Assembly: GCA_028023455.1 (NCBI GenBank)
Contig: JAQFVV010000348.1
Span: forward strand, 618,001-682,000
Source: Epiperipatus broadwayi
Lineage: Eukaryota; Onychophora; Udeonychophora; Euonychophora; Peripatidae
Reading direction: 5' to 3'
Length of the DNA: 64,000 bases
The position numbers and the translations under genes are program-made. The notes beneath the pieces are model-generated. The model saw only the letters and a list, made by a program, of their open reading frames with translations, was not told where the DNA came from and ran no database searches. Positions 50,241 to 61,340 of this stretch are shown in pieces; the stretch's first letter is position 1, and each line of letters begins with the position of its first letter.

Positions 50241-51623
50241 TTTTTCTATCCGCAGTAATATCTGTAATAATTTTAAATGATCTTGACATTTTTAAAACAT
50301 TTTAAAATATTATTAATACGCATGTTGTACAGTAAAGATTAAAAGTAAATATTTATTTATTCATTTCTATCAGCAAATTAATATGTGTTTAATTATATTA
50401 AAAAGAATTTATTCAACTGTGAGCAATTATCAATATGATATCCTTGGCATTAATAATCTGCCATTTTTCTATTTTCACTAACTAAGCAAATTCATGCTGA
50501 AACACCATTGGGCAGATGAGTTTTCTTCTTTAATGAGAATAAGAAATAAATTCATGCATTTTTTCTTTTTAAATTGATTAAACTTTATGTGGCTTTAAAA
50601 AAAAGACTTTTTTAGTTGGTTTACTTTATATTTTCACACTTTCTTCAAACCTATTTCAAATTATAGTTTATGAAGATTACAATTTATAAGCAAACATATT
50701 TTCTTATTCATAATAAAAAGCACAAAAACCAAAACACTTTAATCTTTTCCTTTTCAATCTAAATAATTTATGGATCATTTTTAAATCTGAAAATTGTCTA
50801 ATATAAACAAAATAAAAGTAGTTGCTTACATTTTCTGGAATTGTTCTTCGTTTGAAGTAGTATTTTTGAGGCAAATAATTATCTATATGGCTGTTATTCC
50901 ATCTTCTCCAGTATGCATATTAGGAATTATAAAATCGATGGAAAATAGTGTTGAAATAATACAAGGTTTTTACTCCATACTTTTAACTCCACCTTATCCT
51001 GTAATTTTGTTCAATTTAATTCACAAGGTTGTTACTTTTCAGCTTTTACTTTATTTTATAAGTGTAAGAATTGAAGTCTTCTTATTCTGATTTTGTTCTC
51101 TTAATAACACCCCTCCCTACAAACTTTGTTATATTATTTATACTTTGTATTACAGTGCATTAGGGTACTAAATGGGCCAATAACTGAACAGTGTGAATAA
51201 ATTAATATTTCTCCCTCTAGTGATGATCACTTAGACTTTCATATCATTTTAAATTGCAATACAATATACTTAAAGATTGTTTACAAAATTTTAGAAGAAT
51301 TATAAATTGTTTTCTTTTAATTACTGTTTAATAATAGTAATAAAGTGTTAAATATTTTCATACTTCCAAATTGGTTTAATAGTATTAAAATATTATTCGA
51401 AATAGAGCTGCCACTAGAATTTATGATAAAAATGTTTATGAAATTTATATCCACTCTATCAGATTTTCCAGTGTCACAAACAGTCCAAGTCATCGTCACT
51501 CTCAGGATATTTATTGGTAAGCTTTTACACACTGATTTCAATATATTAATAAATTATATTTAAAATTTTACATACTAGATCACTTGAATAAAGCTTAATA
51601 TCATAGAGCCAAACCATATAGTT

Positions 51624-51736
<113 letters not shown>

Positions 51737-52675
51737 GACCTTTTATTTAGGTCCCTGGATTAAATAATCTAAAATTTTAAATGATAATATATTTGGTATT
51801 AAAATCTTACTGAAGTGGCTTTCAATAAAGATTGTTTTGAATGCACTGGGAAATTTGCTTTAGTAGAGATGAGATTTCAAACCCAGTCTAGGCTTTGAAA
51901 TTATAAATAAAACAAGAATTTAAAAATATTGTTATTAATTGAGAGAGAAATATATTGCTATTTTATTATTGTTGAATAGCAATTGAAATAAATAAATAAT
52001 TAAATCAATTTATAAATCTTGTAAAATGAATCATTATAGTAAATTACTTAAGCATATTTTTTTAGTATTGAACCTAAAGCTGTCTTAAATAATAATGGGT
52101 AGTTATTAAAAATGAAGCCAGAGGGGGTAATATTAATTATGCATACCAAGATTATTGGCTTCAATTCACTCCCAGAATGCATTAGAAAAACAAGCTATAT
52201 ATTAGCTAACCAAGTTATGGGGGGGGGGGTGGACTAATTAAGAAAACAAGAACTAAGTAACCACAGAATTCCAGTCTGATTTAAAATTAAAAAAAACTAA
52301 ATATCAGAAAATTCTGAAATCTAATTCAATGAAAGGATAATGTCTGGCTATCTACAAATGTTGGAATAGAAAATCTCAAAACCTTGCAGTCATTTAAACA
52401 CCATTCTTCTATTGATTGATAGTTCTAAGAAGTTATACAGAAGAAGAAATAGAAACCTTATGCATCCTAACTGTCTCTCCTAAATCTTATTTTAAACCCA
52501 GGAAAATTCAAGAGAAAGTAAGCATTTGCTTTTACTCTATTTATACATGCAAACTTTTATCTTTAAAATTTAATAATGCACAAATTATTTAGTCATAAAC
52601 TAAGAAGTTGATAATGTTTGAATTTTGCGCCCTTCTTATTACTAGCAGAATGATGTTATGTGCTTGTAACTTAAA

Positions 52676-52700
52676 AAAATAATAATAATAATAATAATTT
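52676..52700. repeat. (AAT)n microsatellite
   Basis: About seven AAT/ATA units lie in the right arm and have no equivalent length in the left arm. Confidence 0.9.
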
Positions 52701-55700
52701 GAAATAATTTTGAATACAAGTGTTATGATATATATAGCAAATAAATTACAAAGTCTTTTTTTTTGTTTGAATCATCTAACTTTTAATAAAGTAAAAATGA
52801 AAATAATTGCGTGATTTTATTTTCTATATTATCTGCATATTTTTATAGCGGGAACCTATGTAATGATAAAAATAATCAATTATCAATTAATTAAAATGTT
52901 AAAAATGTCATAGTGATAATTGAATAAATTCTTTCTAATATTGATAATCACATCATACTTTGCCAATAAGAATGGAATGAAATAAATATTTATTTTAAAG
53001 TTTTATTGAGAAATATACGTCATTATAATAATGTTTTACAATATTAGAATATATTCCGACTGTTTAAACATTGCTACACATATATATTGCTGTGCAGGGA
53101 AGAATAAAATTAACAAAGAGTTTTAAAAGAAAAGGAAAGATAAATATGCTAAGTGTAATAAAATTCCACTAATTTTTCAAGGAAATATTATCTTGATTTT
53201 AAATGTAATAAATGATTCTTGTTATACTTCATTTGAAATGCTTACAGAATAAATCAATAAAGATTTTAAAAAGTTTGTTTTGAAGAATACAATAGCTCAA
53301 AGAATTATTCAGGAAATTTTCTATAGAAAAGTAGATAAACTTATCTTTTAAGTCTGCTACAATTGGAAGTATGAATTTTCATCGCTCTGTTAATTATCGA
53401 TACTAAAACTATCAAATAATTTTTGCTTTTGGATAAGTGTTAAATATTGCTCATTCCACACCCAACAGGAGAATAAAAAAATATATGCATTATCTGGAAT
53501 GTTTGCTAATCACAATATTAATTCTTATTTTAACTTACCACAATGGAATAACTTGGATGAAGAGGATAAAATTTAATGGATAAAAGTGTACTCTTATTTT
53601 TTTTTATTACTGCTGTGTTATATATATTACTTACATAATGTGTTGTTTGGAAATTTTGTTTATAAAACATATATGTTTTGGTTTTGGCATGAAAAATAAA
53701 TATATATATATTGGGTTAAAGAAAAAAAAATGTGTAAAATATACACATCTATTTTATGTATATTTTTTTTTAGTTAAGGGAAAACCGGAAAATAGATATA
53801 TATATCATTTATCTAGAGAGTGATAAAATATTTACTTCTCTCATATTTTGAAACCAATTATAATGTATATTATTAAAGAGGTGAATATGCAAACATTTTT
53901 ATCAAATATATACTGTATACTAGAATGACCGAATTATTTTCTTATATAAAAGAAAATTTGATATAAACCTTTTTTTTTCATTTATGTAATTTTCTATAGA
54001 AATGAACTTGTCCACTTTGAATACAAATACAGGTTTGATCTTTATGCTTACATACATTGTGCTCTCTCTAACAAAAGGATAGTTGTCATTTTAAATGATT
54101 AATGATCATTTGACATATATATTTTGGTTTGGCTGTTGATACATTAATGGTTTTACATTATAAAATGGAATATGTAGATTTTCACTGTTATTGTTGGTAT
54201 TGTTTTATCTTGCTATGATATTGAGAATGACTAGTGACAGTTTTTAGTTAATAGGATGTTCCAATTGAATGGCATCCAATATATTAATATTTATATGGAG
54301 CATAGGCTGATGGAGTCACCTATTGCTGATTTCATGAGAGGAAAATTGGGAGAGGCTAAGTACTAATTAATCCTTATAAGCATAAGTAGTTCTAAAGAAA
54401 GGATATCCATGGTTTGAATTCTTTTTTTTTTCATGATAAGGCAAAGCCCACACATGTATGTATACCCATAGAGAGGTATAGAATCAGCCATATATTATTA
54501 TATAACTGTCATGTTGTTTTTATAAAGCCTCTTTTTTAGTGTTAAATCCCTCATGATGATCTAGAGTTAGTTTTTCCACCGTGTACGGTGAAGTATAATA
54601 GGTCAAAATCATATAGCAAGTATAAAAATAATGTTAAAGTTAGGAACACTGATCTAGCATAGTGTTATCTTAATTGAAATAGTGTTTATAATGTTGTGGG
54701 ATCATCATCATTTATAGACAGACCAAACCAAATCTATTAATGATTGTAGAAAATGTTAGATGTAAAAGTAAGAGATGCACATTGGCAGCATGAATTCACC
54801 TTCATAAATAATGATGTGACAATAGAATGGTAAGATCAGTTACATATTCAATAATTGAGTTGTGGATATAGGTAATGTTTTAGTGAGATCTAGGTGTATT
54901 TGACTTTTGAATGTCTAATCTTATTTTAATGCACTAAACTTATTCCTTTCAAATTTAAATAAATTAGTAATTGCACAGAATATGATAATTGCCCTTATCA
55001 TATTCTGATAAAAGATAGGGCTTTGGGATAATGCAATACTTTATAATGTTGGAATTCTAAATTTAAACTTTATGCATATCCTAAAGTTCTAAATATACTG
55101 CTATTATGTAATTTAAATGCTAGTTTAGTTTCAATAAAGTTTCATTATCTTATTCTTTAAAATAGGATAAAGAGTGATAAATATTTTGAATATCATTTTT
55201 ATAAGCAAATTGTATAAGTTAGTCTTGTTGACTAAAAGTATGGTTAATGGGATACTGAGTATTTTCCCATCCATAAGTTCTTTTCATATATTAGTTTTAT
55301 TTCATGCCATGTCTGTGAATTAAATTTTTGTAAATAGTGTAAATAAAATTTGTTGTATTTAAAATTTTAGTTAGTTGCCTGTAATCTTATTGCTAATTAC
55401 CACATCTATACACTATTATTGTTATTGCTATCAACCTATCAGAAGATTATGAATTGAAATCATCATCAACCAATATAGCATTATTAACTATATTATGCTA
55501 TATCATAATAATGTTGGTAAGTCTTATAATTTATTGGTACATATAATGCATCATCACACAATAATCAAAATGTTAATAACTTAGAGCACAGATTAATGTA
55601 AGTAATAGATTAAATATAAACATAATATTGATTTAATTGATTTAGTTAAATCCGCAGAGCTATCATTCACTGATCTTGATCACATGGTTTAGCATTATAT

Positions 55701-57021
55701 GAGAAAAGGAATTTAGTAAGTTATTGTTTTTAATTATCAAAAAGTCATTTCCATTCATAAATTTTAAAGTTGGTATTAGTTATAAAGTTTATGTGTAATT
55801 GCTAAATATAGTTCTTAATTTGAGTTTAGATTAAAAGCTTTTTTATGCATTATGTTTGGGTAGTGGTAAAATCCCTCTTACTGACCCAAATATATTTTGT
55901 ATAATGATTTTTAGTGTTGGAACCCTGAGAAGAATTAGTTGTTAAATTTCAAGATAGAATTTAAATTTGTAGTAAATTTTATTGCTAGTTAATTATTATA
56001 GTTGGACTTAAAATAGATTATTTTCACTGTTTTATGAAAGTTAGCTAAGCTTTAAGATGTAAATTACTTCTTTTGGCATAAAATGGATAGTTTGTTTTAA
56101 CTTCATGATAAATATTCTGTTTGTGTCAAGCTTGAAATTCCTATTTTTTTATTTAGCTTATCTTTTTACCATTTAATACCATATTAGTTCATAGTTTAAG
56201 ATTTCAATCTCCATCATTAACATTGTTCTTCAATTTCATCTTGATCCATTCTTTTATTTATTCATTCTCATTTGACATTAATTCATTATTATAATTGATT
56301 GATCATACATTAACTTTTATTCTTTTATCATCTAAACTATTCATTAACTCTTATTCTATCATCATCTTAATCATTCATTATTCTCATACATCTTCGTTCT
56401 TTTCTCTTAATTTTTAAACTCATTTCATCCCACTATTGAATTATTACTTCTTTCCATCATCCATTTAGTCATTTACATCATAATTTACTCATTATTTCAT
56501 TTATAAGTTTAATTTTATAATCATTCCAGAGATATAAATTGTTAGTTACGTATTAATTTGCTGAACATTAAATTTAACTCATCATATTTTGTTGGTGTGG
56601 ATTTCAAAGCTGGTTTGACCAGAAGTTTTTATCTTTATTAGTCACCTTGTGATCTTCTTTAGATTGACAGTTTCATGCTAGTTTTATTCAATCCAGGAAT
56701 CATTTTGTTAGTTTTACATTTTCATTTCTTTAGGCTCATATTCGTGATAATGAGAGCACGATAGGTTGCATAAGAGAATTTAGTCGCTAAAATGTGCAGT
56801 ATGAGTCATTGGTAACTAATTAGATCAGGAAGCTAGGTTACAATTGCGATTATGGTGCTTGCCAACTTTGGCATGACGACTAGCGGTGGTGAGGTCACAG
56901 ATGTTATTATGGTGCTTAAAATGTGTGGTATGATTCATTTATATTACAGTGATCCAGGAGAAGGTTACTATATATATATATATATATCATAATATTAAAT
57001 AGGATTTTCTTTTCTCATTTT

Positions 57022-57355
57022 TTAAAACTAAGATATAATGAGGTATTTTATATAGTGCTATGTTTTTATATTGTAATAGTGATATTGGTGATTAAGCCAA
57101 TGCATATGCGTCATTCGTTCAAATATAACAAATGTAATTTAAAGTGATTGCTTAACACCTTCATGCTCTCATTTCCATACGCTTAAGATTTGACCCATAC
57201 ATAAATGTTTGGGTCGAAAGGATGGGTGGATTCATTCCATCCTTTCTAGAATACTATATTTTGTGTCGGGAAAAGTGAGAGTATTCATTTATAATTTATC
57301 TTTAAAGCACATGTGCGTTGGCTTAATCGCTAAAATCACTATTAAAACTAAGATA
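57022..57355. mobile_element. ~305-bp insertion with 14-bp direct repeats and inverted arms
   Basis: TTAAAACTAAGATA is repeated exactly at 57022-57035 and 57342-57355. Inside are inverted arms: AATAGTGATATTGGTGATTA at 57075 faces its complement ending at 57344, including GATTAAGCCAA(C/T)GCA on each side. A smaller hairpin (GGATGGGTGGATTCATTCCATCC, about 57220-57243) lies in the middle. There is no coding frame. The long direct repeat suggests retroposition, while the inverted arms suggest a MITE. I cannot decide between them. Confidence 0.6.
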
Positions 57356-58049
57356 GTATCTTGAAAGTTAAATATTTTATTTATAAATTGATCTATATTT
57401 ATTAAAAGTGTTGTTCCATTTTACTCTGGTTTTTTTTTTAGATATCCCAATTTTTCATGTCAAGCAATGCATAAGAATATACATGGAATAGTTTAAATCT
57501 TACATCTTACACATTCTGTGAATAAAAAATGATACTATGATCCGTGATGATTTTTATTATTGCATAATCAACAGATTAGATTATATTAGCTAGATTTGAA
57601 ACTTATTTTTAGTCAGAAAATTTAATAATGTACAAGAGATTGGATTATCTAATTCCCACCAAAGTTGATCAAGGATTATCATTAATCTATTTTTCTATTA
57701 TCTCAACATATTAATTTGCTTATGAAAGAATCATAAATCCAAATATGTTGTATTCCTCCAATCGATTAGTGGGAAGAAGTGAGTTAGTATGAGATTATAA
57801 GGACTTAATCTCATTTTTAAAATTATATCAATGAATAATGACATGTACATTTGACAAGGTTCTACTATATATAAAAATAATCGATTTTCAGACTTCAAAA
57901 TTGTGATACTAATTTTTTAAATCTCTCTTCATTCTCACAGAATATTCATGTCATAATCATATTAATGATGTTTTAACTTAATGCAAATCAGTAAATAAAC
58001 TAAATATAAAAATAATTTTTATAGAATCAAGCATAATTATGAGGATTCT

Positions 58050-58330
58050 GCATCATTCGTTTTATTATATGTTAACTGAATTATTACATATGAGTTTTAT
58101 TATAAAATTTTATGATATAGATAATAAAATCTTTTGCTACATATATATTTATATGTTAATTTAAATATATATGTATGTGTGTATTTAAATATACACATAT
58201 GTATCATTCATTTTATTATATGTTAACTGAATTCTTACGTATGAGTTTTACTATAAAAGTTTATGATATAGATAATAAAAAATTTTGCTGCATATATATT
58301 TATACGTTAATTTATATATATATTCCATCA
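58050..58330. repeat. 151-bp tandem duplication
   Basis: GCATCATTCGTTTTATTATA at 58050 and GTATCATTCATTTTATTATA at 58201 begin two copies. They continue through GAGTTTTA(T/C)TATAAAA, GATATAGATAATAAAA and TGC(T/A)ACATATATATTTATA-like ends. Confidence 0.85.
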
Positions 58331-58369
58331 ACATATAGATAGAGGAATATAAATTAGCATGGAGAGACA

Positions 58370-58555
58370 AAAAAATTGATTAGCAGACATACTGACATAT
58401 AGGTAGACTGACAGACAGATAAACTGACAGGTGTATGATTGACCAACTGACTGATTAACAAGCAGATAAATATGTAATAATTAGTCTGATGGATTAATTG
58501 ACAGAGATAGATAGATGGATGGCTGGATAGATAGACAGATGGGTGGGGAAAAAGT
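58370..58555. repeat. Degenerate GACA/GATA/GATG microsatellite
   Basis: The stretch has repeated TGACAGACAGATA, GATAGATAGATGGATGG and GATAGATAGACAGATGG. It is typical tetranucleotide satellite decay. Confidence 0.85.
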
Positions 58556-58713
58556 TAAAACAGTCTTAAATTGTCCATCATAATACTTACCCTTACCAGG
58601 CTGTCAAATTTTGGGTGCTAAAAATTTACTGGTTTTGTTTTTGTATGTGATTGTTTGTTTTACTCTCTAATTGAGAAAGGTAGGTAACCATTTACTAATC
58701 AATAATTTAATAA

Positions 58714-58921
58714 AAATAATACATACAACACATATACTAAGAAAAGCTTGTTTAATATTTTAAAGTAAAAATCCTAAATATATCAACATAATAGCTATGA
58801 GTATGACTACTAGATAGTCAAAAGTATGCTCATCAGCATACTACGTTGATGTATTTAGCATTTTTATTTTAAAGTATTAAACAAGCTTCTTTTTAGTATA
58901 CATGTTATATGTATTATTTAT
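58714..58921. mobile_element. 208-bp hairpin / MITE-like element
   Basis: The left arm AAATAATACATA...ATATACTAAGAAAAGCTTG and on to AATATATCAAC pairs with the right arm GTTGATGTATT...CAAGCTTCTTTTTAGTAT...GTATTATTT. The arms are about 85 bp and a ~40-bp loop contains AGTATGCTCATCAGCATACT, itself a small hairpin. It is non-coding. Confidence 0.75.
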
Positions 58922-59714
58922 ATTGAATTACGTTTTTAAAAAAAAAGTTTAAAAACTATTGGAATTAATAATTTGAAGAACAGCTCAGTTGATTATATTT
59001 TGGTTACCTGATCAAAAAACTTCTAAATATTTTTATAACCTGAGAAAATTTTTTAACTTCATTCGATTCTAAGTCAAGGCATGTGCCAGGTATGCTATTA
59101 CACACATATGTGTATCATCAATAAATAAAAAAAAATTACATGTCACTCCTGACAATTTTTTCAAGTTCAATACTATATCATCCCTATTCTGTTTTTTTTT
59201 TTTTTTGTTTCTATTTACAATTTTTATAATACCTATATATTCAACAAAGACTAGCCTGCAATGATAATGTATAATCAAAAGAAAATAACTAAATATATAA
59301 CTGATATGATTATAATAACTTATTGTTTTGATTGCTAAATCTGCCAATAGATAGTATATATTCAACTTTTATCTTAGAAGACAATAAATAGTTGTGATCA
59401 CATAACTAGCATTGTGGCTGTATTTATTTGTGGCTTTCTAGCAACAGCTTTGCAAGTCGTTCTTGTTTAATTATGTATGTTATATCCTATTAGTTCTATT
59501 TGTTTACACATAAATACACATATATATATATATATTTTATTCCAAATTATCATGTCAATGTTTTTTAATATTCACTTTGAATCACTTTCTTTTAACACTT
59601 TGTATTACTCATTTCATCTATTCAGTTTTGCCATTATTTTTCGAAGTTATTTTAAAAACTCTATTTTTCTAGTCATCAAGAAGAAAAATAGTAAAAGAAT
59701 TAATTCCCTACATA

Positions 59715-59868
59715 TGTATACATTCCTATGATTTGAATTCATATCCTGATCAGGTAAAGCTTTTAGCGATATCTTTGGATCTGTAGCTTTCATTTGGGAA
59801 ATGCCCAATTCAGAGGAAGTAAAAGCCATAATAAGATTTCCGTGGGTGAACCTGTGGAAGGATCATAA
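59715..59868 (+). pseudogene. 18S rRNA 3'-end fragment (dispersed rRNA pseudogene)
   Basis: GAGGAAGTAAAAGCC, ATTTCCGTGGGTGAACCTG and GGAAGGATCAT follow each other at 59816-59866. These are the last bases of eukaryotic small-subunit rRNA (GAGGAAGTAAAAGTC, TTTCCGTAGGTGAACCTG, GGAAGGATCATTA). Upstream, GATTTGAATT and TCTTTGGATCTG match the segment around GATTGAATGG and the CTCGGAT region of helix 44. It carries substitutions at invariant positions and stands alone in a dynein intron, so it is a decayed insertion. What follows is not recognisable ITS1. Confidence 0.88.
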
Positions 59869-60230
59869 CAGATAAAAATGTTAAGACTGATTTCAAGTTC
59901 CAGTTGGGCTTAATGATTTTTTTTCAGATAACCATTTGATATTCAGTATAGTTATTTTTAGTTAGAAAAGAAAAAAACGATTATAAAAATGTTTAAATTC
60001 TCACTAATAAATGGCAAGCCTGATGACTTGGAGAGTCTGTTATTCTGAAATGAGTTATTAATAAAAAAGATAATCAAATTGTTTATTACTGAGAAGTTTA
60101 TAAGATTGAATACACCAGAAATAATGGAGTGGAGCTTACAACTGCAAGAAACTATGTACGTAGGGGATTATTTAAGTTCTATTTTGCATTTTTATCTTTG
60201 CATAATGATTTTAAAAATATATTATTTTAG

Positions 60231-60321
60231 GTGCTTACTCCAGAAAACACTGATCCGGATTTTAGACTTTGGTTGACAAGTTATCCATCAAAAGAATTTC
60301 CAATCACAATTTTACAAAATG
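60231..60321 (+). CDS. Axonemal dynein heavy chain, exon 5 of 6 seen
   Basis: Acceptor ATTATTTTAG and donor GTATAA bound 30 codons plus the first base of a glycine codon. The peptide is [20 protein letters not shown] followed by [10 protein letters not shown]. In dynein heavy chains, H/D-P-x-F-R-[LM]-W-L-T-S-x-P-x-x-x-F-P-[IV]-x-[IV]-L-Q-N links the AAA6 core to its helical lid. The glycine that follows is split across a very short intron. The frame joins exon 4 (…ICEE|VLTPEN…) without a gap, matching the family. Confidence 0.95.
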
Positions 60322-60394
60322 GTATAAAAAGTAATAATTCTTTATTTGAGTATTTTCAAAATATTTTTTGTATTAATTAGAATATATATTGCAG
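60322..60394 (+). other. 73-bp intron between exons 5 and 6
   Basis: GTATAA...TTGCAG splits a glycine codon after its first base. Reading straight through also gives ...NGIKSNN before a stop (about 60361-60380), so splicing is required to reach [10 protein letters not shown]. It is more than 60-fold shorter than the other complete introns of the window. Confidence 0.92.
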
Positions 60395-60501
60395 GTGTAA
60401 AAATGACAAATGAACCACCAAAAGGATTAAAGGCTAACTTACTTCGATCATATCTCAATGACCCCATAAATAATCCAACATTTTTTAGTGCTTGTAACAA
60501 A
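60395..60501 (+). CDS. Axonemal dynein heavy chain, exon 6 of 6 seen (AAA6 lid)
   Basis: Acceptor TATATTGCAG and donor GTAAGC bound the exon. Its first two bases finish the split glycine codon, then 35 codons end in phase 0. The peptide is [20 protein letters not shown], then [16 protein letters not shown]-[MI]-T-N-E-P-P-K-G-[LIM]-[RK]-A-N-[LI]-x-R-[ST]-Y is the AAA6 lid signature of axonemal dynein heavy chains. The D-P-x-x-x-P-x-F-F continuation is typical of the DNAH3/7/12 group. The next exon would be expected to encode the W-K-K-L-L-F-x-L-C-F-F-H segment. It is not found before 64000, so the following intron exceeds 3.5 kb. Confidence 0.96.
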
Positions 60502-61009
60502 GTAAGCAATATATTGTATAAATAAATGTTTTTAAATGCTTTTATTCTTGCTTGATTTGATTTCTTTTATTTGAATTACTTTGTCTAGCAGGTCATGAAT
60601 GTTCGAACACTGAATGATTTATTTTATTCCTTGTTTGAAAAAAATTATGAAAGTATGAATTTGGATCATTCACATTTCATTTTATAGTTAATAGATGATA
60701 ATACACTCACTAAACTGTTTAGAATAATAATTGCAAGTAAATCTTAGTGTATAGTCATGTATTAAAAAATAAAGAATTCTTTACTTTAGCCATTTTTTTT
60801 ATATCTTTTAACAATAATTTTATAGGTAGTAGGAAAAATGAGAGTGATTACAACAAGGATACATTTATTAAATGGGAAGATATTTTCTTGAAAGTAAAAA
60901 GAAAATCCAGGCATTATTCCAATATCTGTTAAGAAAAGTTCCATTTATATCCTTACCTTGTCCAATCTGATTATATGATCTGACAGAAATTAATTTTTTT
61001 TTATTGGTT

Positions 61010-61244
61010 TCTTATCATCTTTAGCCTATTAATGATTTTGTATACCTTTATGGGTATCTAGTGCATCAGAGGATGAATAAAATAGAAGTCATAAGACAAA
61101 TAACATTGGAGAAAATCCTTAGAAGATTGATTCAGAATCCAGTAAAAAAGCACCATATACAAAAATTCTGCCTCAAGGAGATTGTAAAGTAGGGCACTGA
61201 TTTAGTATGTGATCTATCATTTCATCTGTGTTGCACATCAAACA
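61010..61244 (-). pseudogene. LINE C-terminal fragment with C-x2-C...H-x4-C motif
   Basis: The minus strand from 61244 reads CLMCNTDEMIDHILNQCPTL, then a stop, then a residue run with FVYGAFYWILNQ. C-x-x-C-x(6-8)-H-[IL]-[LV]-x-x-C-P is the zinc-knuckle-like end of many non-LTR retrotransposon ORFs, where the sequence runs C-x-x-C-G-x-x-E-T-x-x-H-[IL]-L-x-x-C-P. Only this tail is left. It directly abuts the (TA)n-TTGTAACC terminus at 61251-61267. Confidence 0.5.
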
Positions 61245-61249
61245 TGTTG

Positions 61250-61340
61250 AATATATATATTGTAACCTTTTGATTTGATAGGTTCCCTAAAAAGACAAAT
61301 AGTTTCGTTAAATTTATCAAAATTTTAAATTTAATATAGT
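61250..61340 (+). repeat. (TA)n-TTGTAACCTTTT terminus of the palindrome family
   Basis: A TA run then TTGTAACCTTTTGATTT, then AGGTTCCCT, and 30 bases on CAAAATTTTAAAT. The right arm of the giant palindrome begins the same way: (TA)n, TTGTGACCTTTTATTTAGG, TCCCT, then CTAAAATTTTAAAT. Similarity fades after about 80 bp. It is interpreted as another end of the same repeat family. Confidence 0.6.

Noticed and set aside
51317-51563. Overlapping open frames on both strands near the palindrome centre
   Set aside because: The matching right-arm sequence does not preserve either frame.
59647-59829. 60-codon minus-strand frame
   Set aside because: It is antisense to the 18S rRNA fragment.
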